Source: Dastarcus helophoroides (Eukaryota; Arthropoda; Insecta; Coleoptera; Bothrideridae). From it: a DNA stretch of 64,000 nt. Location: NCBI GenBank assembly GCA_028583605.1, contig CM053328.1:7816268-7880267 (forward strand). Direction: 5' to 3'. The position numbers were made by a program, and so were the translations under genes. Below, piece after piece: positions 36,501 through 46,420 of the stretch (positions are counted from its first letter, which is position 1; the number at the start of each line of letters is the position of its first letter). The notes below the pieces were generated by a model. That model ran no database searches and had not been told where the DNA came from. It saw nothing but the letters and a program-made list of their open reading frames with translations.

Positions 36501-38085
36501 TTATTGAAATTGACGTCTTACAACGGGTTCCCGGTGGTGGATCCACCTCTTACGGACCAGGTAGGAACTTATCTTGTGTGTATAATAGATCTTTGTTGTA
36601 GAGATCAAGGTTTGCATTCAAAACAAACCGCAAGTCATTAACGCTATACTGGTTTGTGACAAAAACTAAAATTCTATAATGGTGTTTTAAAACATTTATT
36701 TTAATTAAATTTTCGTCATAGATTCGATAATTTTAAGTTGCTATGAACATAAGGCATGTATTAACCGAAAAACCTTATGTAACTTTACGTGAATTCACTT
36801 TGTTTTGAACACAAACTACTTACTACAGCAAAGATGGCGGCAATGACGTCATCACGTTTGTGATCTATTTTCACATTCTGTTTTTACTAATTATAATGAT
36901 TATAGAATGAAGTGACCACCTATGGTAGAATAAGGGGGTTAATTTTGAGATCTCAGCTCTTAGTGATACTAAAGAATAAGTTGTTTAATGAGACTGCGGA
37001 TTTCTGGGACACTATTAGCGCAAATATATTTAGAGATGAATATCCCAGGTACCCTTCGATAGATGTGTGTAGCCAGAAAATTAAAGAACTATTTTATTTA
37101 TTATTTTTTTACTTGTAGCAAGTTGACATTGACGAAAATGAGAAAACTTTTTCTATAGATTTGAGACCTTTTATGAATCCTTCTCCATACACAGTTTTAC
37201 ACGTAAGTTGTGTCTTTTATTAATCAAAGGTAGTACTTTGTGAGAACATTTAAACATTTCTTTAAATGTGGGATAATTCAAATTTGCTCACCAAGTTGTT
37301 ACGGCATGTTACATTATGTTTGTGCTAATGCGATGACTGTATATAATATAATTAATGAATTAATGACTAGTGTAATGCTTAGTACATATTCGCAACAAAC
37401 TTGCGTAACTTATGTCTATAGACGAAATTTTGCGATTGTCTATAAACAAATGAGAAATAAATCACTTGTTCCAAAACTCCTCCTAAACAAGCAGCAATTC
37501 CACAGGTTGTTGTCTCACTTGTTATGATGTTTCAAAGACTAATTAAGCTGAATTACGCAGCTGTGGACTCCTAACAAAATCCCTAAACAATTTTCAGATT
37601 TGTTCGGGACTGTCTATAGACAAAATTCTCGATTTTTCTATAAACATTCGTGCGATTTTGTCTAAGAGTGTGTACTAGTCTTAACACAATTCAAACAAAC
37701 AGTTGCTTATTTTACAAAATCAGAGAGAAGTATTTCGCAAACTGATGCAGCACGTCTTTTCGGAGTGTACACCCTGTAAAAACCTCTCAATATTTCTTAA
37801 ATGTGGGATAATTCAAAGAATTAACAGCGTTAATTTGTATTTTGGTTTTACAGTCTTCCTCTCTACCACGAATGTTTAGGCTGTTTAGAGCTCTAGGATT
37901 AAGACACTTGCCCATTGTCAATGACACTAATGAGGTAAGCAACTTTTTCTTTTATTCTGGTGCTGATTAAAGTATATGATAATTAGGTGGTTGGAATGGT
38001 GACTCGAAAGGATTTAGCACGTTATAGAGTTTGGAGACATCAGGGTAAGATGGGAGTAGAAGAACTACTTATATCCAAAGAATAA
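24510..38085 (+). CDS. CLCN7: CLC-7-type H+/Cl- exchange transporter
   Basis: Fourteen coding exons: 24510-24572, 24989-25147, 25200-25398, 30467-30720, 30770-30947, 31002-31293, 31484-31622, 31798-32061, 36120-36299, 36351-36560, 36906-37064, 37119-37202, 37854-37934, 37987-38085. All phases agree and the protein is 786 residues, close to vertebrate CLC-7. Selectivity motifs are present: [16 protein letters not shown] (gating glutamate, split by an intron after GK), GLFIP, and the EE pair of [10 protein letters not shown] that carries the proton glutamate. Two cytosolic CBS domains close the protein ([30 protein letters not shown]). CLC-7 exchanges 2 Cl- for H+ in the lysosomal membrane, with Ostm1 as beta subunit in animals. 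Introns 3 and 8 (5.1 and 4.1 kb) are loaded with repeats. A paralogue lies tail-to-tail at 51.4-53.2 kb. Confidence 0.95.
25399..26142. other. Start of CLCN7 intron 3
   Basis: AT-rich, no recognised element up to the foldback element at 26143. Confidence 0.4.
26143..26876. mobile_element. Palindromic foldback element, ~735 bp
   Basis: The two halves are inverted copies almost to the centre (about 26509). Outer ends read GTGACAACAACAAAAACTAG and, inverted, CTAGTTCTTGTTGTCAC. Further inner pairs are GAGCTGTGACATT, GTCGGTTGTTTTAAGA, GCCAAACAACC, AGGCAACACA and TTCTAGTG. Flanks AATTTTGT and ATTTTTGT may be a worn 8-bp target duplication. No coding sequence. Confidence 0.75.
26877..28289. other. 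CLCN7 intron 3, middle part
   Basis: AT-rich DNA that becomes T-rich TTTCGA low-complexity from about 27300. No gene or clear repeat border. Confidence 0.4.
28290..30420 (+). repeat. ~170-bp intronic satellite array
   Basis: About ten to twelve units repeat the blocks CGTCTCTCCCTTTGATA, ACAATTTTGGGGTACAGA, CAGAGATGCTAACTAAATTA and CAATTTTTTAATTAGAGG. The CGTCTCT-type block recurs near 28424, 28592, 28761, 28919, 29089, 29333, 29507, 29949, 30120 and 30298, spaced 158-178 bp apart except around the inserted MITE and one longer unit. Alternate units look more alike (GATAACAATC versus CATAGTAATC), suggesting a dimeric higher order. Confidence 0.85.
29530..29795. mobile_element. MITE inserted in the satellite, TA target duplication
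   Basis: It interrupts a satellite unit exactly between duplicated TA dinucleotides (29528-29529 and 29796-29797). Ends start CAGTCGACTCC and finish GGAAGTATACTG, with inner AAAGTTGCGC and GCGCAACTTT. Four nearby copies of CGTTAAAGTTG lie inside. The TIR sequence and TA duplication place it with Tc1/mariner-pogo type MITEs. Confidence 0.75.
32062..34502. repeat. CLCN7 intron 8: copy of the A-rich repeat family
   Basis: From about 32440 to 34050 this is collinear with 55800-57600. Shared blocks include TCATGGG, CAAGAAATGTCGAAATTT, AATTGTCATATTTTT, AAGAAATCTTTTTCTC and TTTCTATTAAAATTTCGATCC. No gene is seen. The left part (32062-32440) is ordinary spacer. Confidence 0.6.
34503..36096 (+). mobile_element. 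Decayed Tc1-family transposon with IR/DR ends
   Basis: Flanked by TA (34501-34502 and 36097-36098). The ~28-bp terminal inverted repeats begin CAGTGACTCACAGC and differ at one end base. A second copy of the same motif lies inside each end (34687-34711 and 35872-35894), giving the inverted/direct repeat layout of some Tc1 elements. It carries a broken transposase. It is inserted just upstream of CLCN7 exon 9, so the right end lies 23 bp from the exon. Confidence 0.85.
35210..35690 (+). pseudogene. Tc1 transposase remnant
   Basis: Fragments of a Tc1 DDE transposase in more than one frame: [15 protein letters not shown] (first catalytic D), a [10 protein letters not shown] block, FFHDNNPK (second D) and [11 protein letters not shown] (glutamate). 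The second D and E are separated by 34 residues, the canonical DD34E spacing, with an in-frame TGA between them. Frame changes between blocks and this stop show it is inactive. Confidence 0.8.
36831..36851. promoter_or_regulatory. YY1-type site next to a CRE in CLCN7 intron 10
   Basis: AAGATGGCGGC (36831-36841) is followed two bases later by TGACGTCA (36844-36851). These are textbook YY1 and CREB/ATF motifs, and the pairing is typical of core promoters. Located 55 bp before exon 11. Could drive an internal transcript encoding the CBS region, or be chance. Confidence 0.4.
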
Positions 38086-38162
38086 ACAGTATTTTTTAAA
38101 TATATTAATTGTTGGATGTATTAAAAGAGAAAGAATTATATTTTTATTTAACCTAAATCTTT

Positions 38163-38168
38163 AATAAA
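38163..38168 (+). terminator. CLCN7 polyadenylation signal
   Basis: AATAAA 77 nt past the CLCN7 stop; the only canonical signal close to it. Confidence 0.65.
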
Positions 38169-38584
38169 CGTTTTTACTGATTACAGTTAGTGTTTTTATC
38201 TTTTCTCTTCTGTTACATTTTTACAATTTTTCTCGATTTAAACCTTAAAACTTCAACTTCTTTAAGTTTTGAATTTCTAAGCAAAAAGTCAGATACTAAA
38301 AAATCTGGACTAAACTTGACATCTTTGATATGAAAAAATGTTAAGTCAAGTTTTTCCCAAACTATTGACTTTTATCTCCAAATATTGATGTCAAAGTCGA
38401 AATATCGCAATTAAAGTCGAAATTTCGTGATTAAAGTCGAAATTTCAATGGCAAATTTTTAAATATTAACCTTTTTCGAAGTTTTGACTTTGAATTCGAA
38501 ATTAAAGCCAAAATGTCAAAAAAGCCCGACACTTTTATCCTAAAGTTGAAATTTTACGAAAGATTAAGAATTTAATGGTGTAAG

Positions 38585-38897
38585 CGTGTGTATCCCAACC
38601 TTTTTAGTATTGTCTAAAAAAGGGCGATGCACATTAATGATCTAAGAATCTATTTGATGTGCAAAGAAAAAGTTCTTTGACTTTTGACGATTAAAAAAAA
38701 CGTTCTCTCATAATCTAACCTAATGAACGCCCCCCAAAAAAACATAATATGTCCTCATGGCTGCCTCACAAATAATTTTGATGATTAAAAAAATATTATT
38801 AGTCATTTCTGAATTTTAATCGCATATTTTGGCGACACACCTGGGACTTTCCAACGACACACTTGTTTGTCACGACACATTGATTGGGAATCACTGG
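38585..38897. mobile_element. hAT-like MITE, worn
   Basis: The right end TTGGGAATCACTG and left end CGTGTGTATCCCAACC are a degraded CAGTGnTTCCCAA hAT inverted repeat. CGACACACCTGGGACTTTCC and CGACACATTGA near the right end are typical of such non-autonomous elements. Flanking GTGTAAG(C)/GTATAACC may be an eroded 8-bp duplication. Confidence 0.6.
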
Positions 38898-40129
38898 TAT
38901 AACCAGAAGTTTAACAAAAAATCGAAATTAGAAATATAAATCCAAAAGTTGCAAAAAATTGAATTTTCGAGGTAAAAAATGTTTAGATTTTATCTAAAAA
39001 GAAAGCTACAAAACTACAACAAAAAAGCCAAAATTCCAGAAAAAGGTTAACATTTTTGGATTAAATTCGAATCAAAGTTTTGAAAGAATAGGTAAATTTA
39101 TTAAAAATGGTTTTCTCATAGTTCCAATATTTTTAGAGATTTTGAATTTTAGCAAAAATTCAAACATTAAAACTTACAATTTCGAATTTCAAATTTGACA
39201 TTTTTAAACCCGAACATTTTACGAAATTCTTAGTTTTTCTAAAAATTTGTGTTAAAACTTAAAATCAAAAATGTAAATTTCGAAAAAAGGCAAATTTACT
39301 AGAAAACAAAATTTCAAGTTTTATTTCGAAATGTTGGTTTCTTTCTTCAATTTTCGACTTAACAACTCTTAAACCTTTTGTAAACACTGTAAAATTGACA
39401 TCAACTTTACTTTCTGAAAATTGGAGGATAAACCCCAAATTTTAATAATTTCTTTTTTACATAAATTGCAAATTTTTTAAAAATGCTTTGTTTTTCTCAA
39501 AATTCCAAGTCTAAACTTAAAACTTATTTTTTGTCGACACTTATTTAACTAAACATTTAAATTTAGTTTTTTTAAACTAAGACTTTTTTCCAAATTTCGA
39601 CTTCTATCCCAAAATGTTGACCTTTTTATTAAAATTTCGAATTTAAACTCGAAATGTTGACCTTTATTTTTTGAAATTTCATGTCAAAATATAATTTTGT
39701 TTTTGAAATTTTGGGCCTTTTTCCCCAAATTCGGTGTTTAGATTTTAAATTACAGTTGTTTCAAAATTTTTCCCTAAATTTCAACTTTGTTCTAAACTAT
39801 TTAAGTTTAAACTTGAAAATTACGATTCCAACATAATCAAAATGTCGAGTTAAGTCTTGAATTATTTCTATAACTTTAGAGGTTTTCCCAAAATATCTTG
39901 TTTTTTATATTGAAATTCTAAAGAAATTAAAAGTTGCAAATTTAAAATTCAGAATTAAACAAAAAAAATCACTGCATTTCAAAACAACCTTCAAATATTC
40001 AATGTTACTTTTTATTTACTTGTAAAAACTAGATCAGATGTTGTGCAATTTCTATACTTTTTGTTTAATATTGTTTATTATTTACAAATATCGAACTTCC
40101 ATGAAGCAAGAAGTATAAATTTACGTATG
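38898..40129. other. AT-rich low-complexity spacer
   Basis: TTTCGA/TCGAAA low-complexity DNA between the CLCN7 3' end and the Jun 3' region. No gene. Confidence 0.5.
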
Positions 40130-40470
40130 CAATCAACACTGTAGTAACTCAATTTTGGCACATTTTGAGTTATATACACCAGGCATTTAAGCTCCGTAAT
40201 AGTCTTCATTGGAGACTATCGTATATCAAAAAATGAAATATTTTCCAAATTCACACTGTGATGTATTGGCAGTATCTAGTATTCACTCAGTATATTCCAT
40301 CAAAAACTAGTATTTTGAGTTAACTGCATAATAATCAATTTTCAAATTCTACATTTGTGTTGTAAATATAAAGATATTTCAAAAAATATACTTTCAACAT
40401 ACTGATTTTTCATGACCATAGAAACATTTTAATTTGGATTATCTCAGTATTGCAAATAACAAGTCCAAAT
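40130..40470 (-). repeat. Dispersed repeat, copy 2 (reverse)
   Basis: Reverse-complement relative of 21680-22030, in or just beyond the Jun 3' UTR. Confidence 0.65.
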
Positions 40471-40675
40471 ATAAAGCAGCTCTACTTTGTTGACGATATT
40501 AGCCCCTAATTGCAAGTTACAGATCCAATGGATACATTCTATTAAAGATAGGATGCCTAGTTTCATTAAAAATTTCATAACTTTATTAAATTCCTCAGAA
40601 AAGATACAAATATTATATTTAACATAAACTAATACATTTAAAAATCTCTTAAAAAATAGTTGCACTAAATCCTAA

Positions 40676-40681
40676 TTTATT
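40676..40681 (-). terminator. Candidate Jun polyadenylation signal
   Basis: AATAAA on the minus strand, about 80 nt past the Jun stop. More such hexamers lie further on (for example 40582-40587), so a longer 3' UTR is possible. Confidence 0.45.
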
Positions 40682-40761
40682 TACAATTTTAAAGCAGTAT
40701 CAAAATATATTTTTAATATAAAAATACTCTAAGTCTAAATAAATATAATTTTTCGCATTTA

Positions 40762-41427
40762 TCAATATTGATTAACAATGATTGGACACCCGGAATTAAC
40801 ATGGTCCAAGACTTCTAATTTCAACAAACCAACATGCTCTCGTAATTGATTTATCATTGACCCCAATTCCACATTCTCCCCTTTCAAAAGTTTAACTTTC
40901 TCTTCCAATTTCGATATTCTTTCAAGTTTTCGCGACCTACACTTGGAAGCAGCCAGTCGATTCCTCTGTCTTTTCCGTTCCAATTTAATTCTTTCTTGGT
41001 ACTCCATATCAACAGGTGACAGTGGTGGTGACGTATTCATATTAGGCACAGTTTGCGGCTCCTCTTTAACTACTGGGAGGAAGTTCTGATCATTGCACAC
41101 AGTACTGGCATTGCTATCGGATCCTTGGTAGGAAGAGTTGTGAAGACGACTGAGGGCCTCTTCAAAACCACCAGCGAAAGATTCTTGCTCCACAGTCACA
41201 GATCTTGGAAAGAGAAGGGAAGGCGAAGGAGTGGAAGGCATACCATTTTCCAGAATCAGATTCTCCAACTCTGGGGTGTCAATTTTTGGCAAATTCAAAT
41301 CGCCAGGGGAGAGTAGACCGCCGTTTGATGAGGGTATTGACAGATTTTTCAGTGGTTGACTGAAGTCTAGAGTCAGGTTCTTCTTCATGTTGCTTATGTT
41401 GTTTTTGTCGTTGAATGGGCCGCTCAT
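40762..41427 (-). CDS. Jra: Transcription factor AP-1 / Jun
   Basis: Single open exon of 221 residues from [10 protein letters not shown]. Intronless, as Jun genes usually are. Near the N-terminus [20 protein letters not shown] matches the JNK-phosphorylated region of c-Jun, with SP and TP sites. The C-terminal bZIP has the basic region [20 protein letters not shown], then a leucine zipper with heptad leucines ([15 protein letters not shown] and on), ending shortly after [11 protein letters not shown]. Jun dimerises with Fos or ATF partners and binds TRE/CRE sites in the nucleus under JNK control. The protein is shorter than Drosophila Jra mainly in the middle linker. A perfect TGACGTCA lies ~410 bp upstream. 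No lesion seen. Confidence 0.95.
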   Translation of the reverse strand: MSGPFNDKNNISNMKKNLTLDFSQPLKNLSIPSSNGGLLSPGDLNLPKIDTPELENLILENGMPSTPSPSLLFPRSVTVEQESFAGGFEEALSRLHNSSYQGSDSNASTVCNDQNFLPVVKEEPQTVPNMNTSPPLSPVDMEYQERIKLERKRQRNRLAASKCRSRKLERISKLEEKVKLLKGENVELGSMINQLREHVGLLKLEVLDHVNSGCPIIVNQY

Positions 41428-41834
41428 GTTAGTTGTTTTTGTAAAGTTCCCACCCCAACCAAGACCAGAGGGAAAAGAAGAGATTTACTGGTAAAACAAC
41501 TAGGAAGAGGAGCAGATAATAAATATTGTCAGTTATTTCCATAAAATGACAACCTAAAATAAAGACATCACATTATCGCTCTTGGCACAGTAGATGCTGA
41601 AAGGTGTGTCACAATGTCACAATATTACCTACCTTAAAACCCACGCAAATATTTTCAAATATAATAAATGATGACCGTGTTGTATATCTGGAACACTGAT
41701 AAAAAAAACCTTCAAAATCTCTTCTATGTTACGTTTTATACCACAAACTTTATACTGCAGAAAATTAGGTACGTAGTATTTGTATGAGTCATGATTCGTA
41801 GTGCCCATGCCCCGTAGGAATTTCCAAAGCTTTG

Positions 41835-41842
41835 TGACGTCA
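41835..41842 (-). promoter_or_regulatory. CRE/ATF-Jun site upstream of Jun
   Basis: Palindromic TGACGTCA, 408 bp from the Jun start codon. Vertebrate c-jun promoters carry similar Jun/ATF sites used for autoregulation. Two CCAAT boxes (minus strand, near 41858-41870) lie next to it, supporting a promoter region. Confidence 0.5.
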
Positions 41843-41985
41843 GAACATTCACTAATTTCATTGGCGATTGGAAGATAACAATAAAAATCTGTGACGGATA
41901 CTTCACAAGAACCAAAATTACGTAAATCGTTTAACCTCAAATATTCAATTAGGGATGTAACATCGTTCAAAAAAGTGTCGCAGTA

Positions 41986-42032
41986 TGAATATCGATATTT
42001 TTTTTAACAAAATATCAATATTTTAAACATCA
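41986..42032. promoter_or_regulatory. ATCGATATT cluster upstream of Jun
   Basis: GAATATCGATATT, then AAAATATCAATATT and AAACATCAG: a third cluster of the same type as near 3.7 and 16.7 kb. Confidence 0.35.
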
Positions 42033-42414
42033 GTAGTCGGTAATGATACCCATGTTTTTTTAAATATCTAATTTCGAACTTAAAAGTCAAAATTACGAAA
42101 GCGTAAAAACGACATCAATTTAAAAATAAATATTTTTAGAATAGTTTAAAGTTGAAATTTCGCCCTTTTTTTTTGAAATTCCGAGTTTAAACTTCGTCTT
42201 AAATCTCGAAATTTCCAGTATTTTTTATCGAAAATTTGACTTTTTTCTTAAAATATCGCCTTTAATTTTGAAATCTCGAATTTTTTTCGAAATTTCGAGA
42301 TTAAAGTCTAAATTTAGACTATAATTTTGAAACTCGACAATAAGTTAATTCTAAACTTCTATCTTTTTCTTGAAATTTCAAGAAAAAAGTCGAAAATTCG
42401 ACATCAATCTCCAA

Positions 42415-42560
42415 ATTTCTGTACTCTACGGTCTGCAGTTAGGTTAGCCAGATGATAGGTGCGCCCCACCTTTTGACTATACATATTTATATTATCTAAG
42501 GCCCCACCAGACTTCTTATCATACAATATTGACAGTTGGTAGTAGGGTGTGTTCAGTTAT
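42415..42560 (+). repeat. Non-repetitive anchor module, copy 1
   Basis: Contains GTTAGGTTAGCCAGATGA, GCGCCCCACC and CAATATTGACAGTTGGTAG. Related modules lie at 63235-63390 and 63830-63925, each embedded in the same low-complexity DNA. Confidence 0.65.
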
Positions 42561-43138
42561 TTCAATTTTTAGTAATCAAAATTTGAAATTTTTTCTCGGA
42601 ATTTCTAGGTACGTCGGAATTCGAGGTTAAAAGTGGAAATTTTTAAAAAATAATCGAAATTTCGAGATTAAGGTCAAAATGTGGACTTTAACCTAGAAAT
42701 TTCAAGAAAAAAGTCGATATTTCGTGATTGAAATGGAAATTTCGAGGAAAACTTGGAATTTTCCCTTTTTTAACCTTTCTGACGAATTCGACTTTTTTAA
42801 AACTTCAATTTTCGAAATTTTCAGATTTTTTCAAAAACTAGAGTTAGAGTTAGATAAGGGAACATTTTTTGAAAGGTTGGATTTTTTTTAGAAATTTCTC
42901 TTTTATTTCAAAATTTCGATTTCTTGTCAAAAATGAGACTTAAGACCACAAAATATATATATTCTTAAGACCTTTGACTCTATTCTTCATGGTAGACCCT
43001 TATTGACCGGAAATATTATGGCCGAAGAAATGTTAAATAAATTGAAAAAAACACCTTTGACTCTTTCTCAAAATATCAGCTTTTTTAAAATTTTTACTTT
43101 TTATGAAAACTTACATTATTTTTGAGCTTCGAGTTTTG

Positions 43139-45466
43139 CGCAAATTTATATATTTTTTAAATTTGAAAATATCGACTTTTCAAAATTTAGATTTTATTTT
43201 TAAAAAATGTCAAGGTTTTTTTGGAAATCCCTACTTTTTTGAAAAATTTCCCTTTTTCAATATGAAGTACCTACTTTTTAAAAAAATGTAGTTTTTAAAA
43301 GGTGCTTTTTTAAAAAATGTTGACCTCTTAAGTTTAGCATTTTTTCAAAGTTTCGCTTTATTTTTAAAATTCCAACTTTTTTTTCAAACTGTCAAGGTTT
43401 TTATTTTGAGAAAATTTCAATTGTCTTTGAAATGTCGATGTATATATTTAAAATTTCGATTTCTTAAATTAAAACATGTTTTTTAAATGTTGATTTTCTT
43501 GACATTTACGACTATATTTCAAAATTTCAATTTTTTTACGAATTCTGCAATTTTTTAAAAATATTTTACAATTATTTTGAAAATGCTCGACTTTTTTTTC
43601 AAAATTTTTGCTATTCAAAATTTCGAACTTTTCCAAAATGTTAATTTCTATTTGATAATATTTGCTTCTCTTCAATATTCATACTTTTTTCGACTTTTTT
43701 TTTAAACCGAAGATTTTTCAATTTTTTTAAAGTGTCGACATTTTTTTTAAATATTGACTATTTTTGAAAATTTAGACTTCTAGAATTTTAATTTTTTGAA
43801 ATTTCAAATTTATAAAAAATTTCGCCATTTTTTTCAAATTTTCAAAGTTTTTAAAAAAGTCTACTTTTTAAAAATTTTGATTTTTCTTGAAAATCTCGAC
43901 TTCTTTTTGCAAATTTTAACTGTCTATGATAAATATTTCGTTTTTTTTTGTTGAAAATTTTTACTTCAAAATTTTCAACTTGGGTGTTTAAATTTTTTTG
44001 AAAATTTTCCACTTTTTCGAAGTTCTAACTTTTTTGAATATCTGACCCCAAATATTTCGATTTTTTTAATTTTGAGTATTATTAAAAATTTTAAATTTTT
44101 TTGAATATTTGGAATTTTTTGAAAATTTTACCCGTTTTTAATGTTTTTGAAAATTTCGTTTTTTTCAAAGTTTCATCAATTTTCAAAATTTCGACCCTTT
44201 TTTGCAAAATTTTGATTTTTTTGAGAAAATTTCAACTTCCTTCGAAATGTCCACTTTTCTGAATTTTTTTACCGTTTTGCCAAATTCCGAATTTTTCCGA
44301 AAATTTGATAAGTTTTGGCCAAATTTGGACTTTTTTCAAAATGTTTTCTTCCGCAAATTTATATATTTTTTAAATTTGAAAATATCGACTTTTCAAAATT
44401 TAGATTTTATTTTTAAAAAATTTCGAGGTTTTTTTGGAAATCTCGACTTTTTTGAAAATTTTCGCTTTTTCAGTATGAAGTACCTACTTTTTTAAAAAAT
44501 GTAGTTTTTAAAAGGTGTTTTTTTTAAAAAATGTTGACCTTTCCGACTTTTTTGCAAACTGTCAAGGTTTTTATTTTGAGAAAATTTCAATTGTCTTTGA
44601 AATGTTGGTGTATATGTTTAAAATTTTGATTTCTTAAATTAAAACATGTTTTTTAAATGTTGATTTTCTTGACATTTATGATTATTTTTCAAAATTTTAA
44701 CTTTTCTACGATTTGTGCAATTTTTTAAATATTTTACAATTATTTTGAAAATGCTTGACTTTTTTTCAAAATTTTTACTATCCAAAATTTTGAACTTTTC
44801 GGCTTTTTTTTTTAAACTGAAGATTTTTCAATTTTTTTAAAGTGTCGAAATTTTTTTTAAATATCGACTATTTTTGAAAATTTAGGCTTTCAGAATTCCA
44901 ATTTTTTGAAATTTTTAATTTATATAAAAATTTCGCCATTTTTTTCAAATTTTCAAATTTTTTTAAAATGTCAATTTTTTTAAAATTTTGATTTCGCTGA
45001 AAAATCTTGACTTCTTTTTGCAAATTTTAACTTTCTATGATAAATATTTCGTTTTTTTTTGCTGAAAATGTTGACTTCAAAATTTTCAACTTGAGAGTTT
45101 ACATTTTTTTGAAACTTTTCCACTTTTTTCGAAATTCTAACTTTTTTGAAAATTCTGATTCCAAAAATTCCGATTTTTTTTAATTGGGAGAATTATTAAA
45201 AATTTCAAATTTTCTTAAATATTTGGGACTTTTTGAAAATTTTGCCCGTTTTCAATGTTTTTGAAAATTTCTTTTTTTTTCAGTTTCGTCAATTTCTAAA
45301 ATTTTGACCTTTTTTTGCAAAGTTTCGATTTTTTTTTGAGAAAATTTCAACCTCCTTCGAAATGTCCATTTTTCTGAATTTTTTGATTATTTTGCAAAAT
45401 TTCGAATTTTTCCGAAAATTTGTTAAGTTTTGGTCAAGTTTGGACTTTTTTCAAAATGGTAGCATT
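43139..45466 (+). repeat. Tandem duplication, ~1.1-1.2 kb units
   Basis: Unit 1 is about 43139-44353 and unit 2 about 44354-45466. Both begin CGCAAATTTATATATTTTTT, and contain TATGAAGTACCTACTTTT, CTATGATAAATATTTCG and CTTCGAAATGTCCA in the same order. They end near GTTTTGG-CAA-TTTGGACTT. They differ by many substitutions and small indels. Confidence 0.8.
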
Positions 45467-46333
45467 TTTTTTTAACTTTCCACTTTTTATTGAAAATTTC
45501 GAAATTTTTTAAAAATTTTTGAATTTTTTTTTTGAAATTTATGCAATTTTTCAATCAAAAATTTTGATTTTTAAAAAATATGCGACTTTTTTGAAAATTA
45601 TAACTACCCAAAATTTCGACTTTTCTTTGAAGATTTTAACTTTTTCGATAATATTGGCTTTTCTTCAGTATATAGGCCTCAAAATTTTTGATATTTTTGA
45701 ACTTTTAGTTTACTTTTCAAAATTTCGCCTTTTTGAAAATCTTCAATTGCTTTGTAAATTTCGCATCTTTTTCAAATTTTCGAATTTTTTGAAAATGTAG
45801 ACTTCAAATTTTAAAATGTTTATTTTCTCAAATTTTGTCTATGAAAATTTTGACTTTTTTTTGTCTTTTGAAAATTTGAAATTTTTTAAAGATTTGTCTT
45901 CATTCCATTTTTTTTGAAATTTACGTTTTTTCCAAAATTTCATCATTTTCTAAAGATTCACCTTTTACACTAAACATATTTTAAAATGTCGACATTTTCA
46001 ATTTTATCTTTATCTTTTTTTTTGGAAATTACTGTTTTTAATTTTTTTGAAACTTTCCGGCTTTTTCCAAATATTTTACTTTTTTAGAAATTCCAATTCT
46101 AAAAATATTAAATTTTACAATTTTTAAAAATTCAGATTTTCTTTTAAACTTGCGACATTTATTTTTGAAAATTTATTTCATAGGTAATTTTTTTTTCACA
46201 ATTTGATTTTTCTAAAATTGTACCTTTTTCAATGGAATTTTTTAAAAATGTTGACGCTTTCTTAAAATTTTTTCTGGAAATTTCGAACTTTTGCAACCAC
46301 AACTTTTTGTAAACATTGTGAAGATTTTAAATA

Positions 46334-46418
46334 CAGCGTGTCCTACCGGGTATCCCGCGATCGATATCTGGCAAAGTATATAGATATCGATCGCGGCGAT
46401 TCCCGGTGGGACACGCTG
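46334..46418. mobile_element. 85-bp palindromic MITE
   Basis: Nearly perfect hairpin: CAGCGTGTCCTACCGGG at the left, CCCGGTGGGACACGCTG at the right, and CGATCGATATC/GATATCGATCG inside. Flanked by TA dinucleotides (46332-46333 and 46419-46420), as for Tc1/mariner-type MITEs. Confidence 0.75.
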
Positions 46419-46420
46419 TA

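Larger units (their letters stand above)
42033..46333 (+). other. T-rich low-complexity block
   Basis: More than 4 kb of degenerate TTTTCGAAATTTCGACTTTTTT-like DNA without genes. Small open frames are composition effects. It contains the tandem duplication and a 'TTAGGTTAGCCAGATGA' module described separately. Confidence 0.6.

Noticed and set aside
41629..41970. 113-residue minus-strand open frame upstream of Jun
   Set aside because: No recognised family and it spans the likely Jun promoter with CRE and CCAAT motifs; not supported as coding.
43103..45800. Several 60-97-codon Phe/Leu/Lys-rich open frames
   Set aside because: Composition artefacts of T-rich low-complexity DNA; they repeat with the tandem duplication and show no domain.
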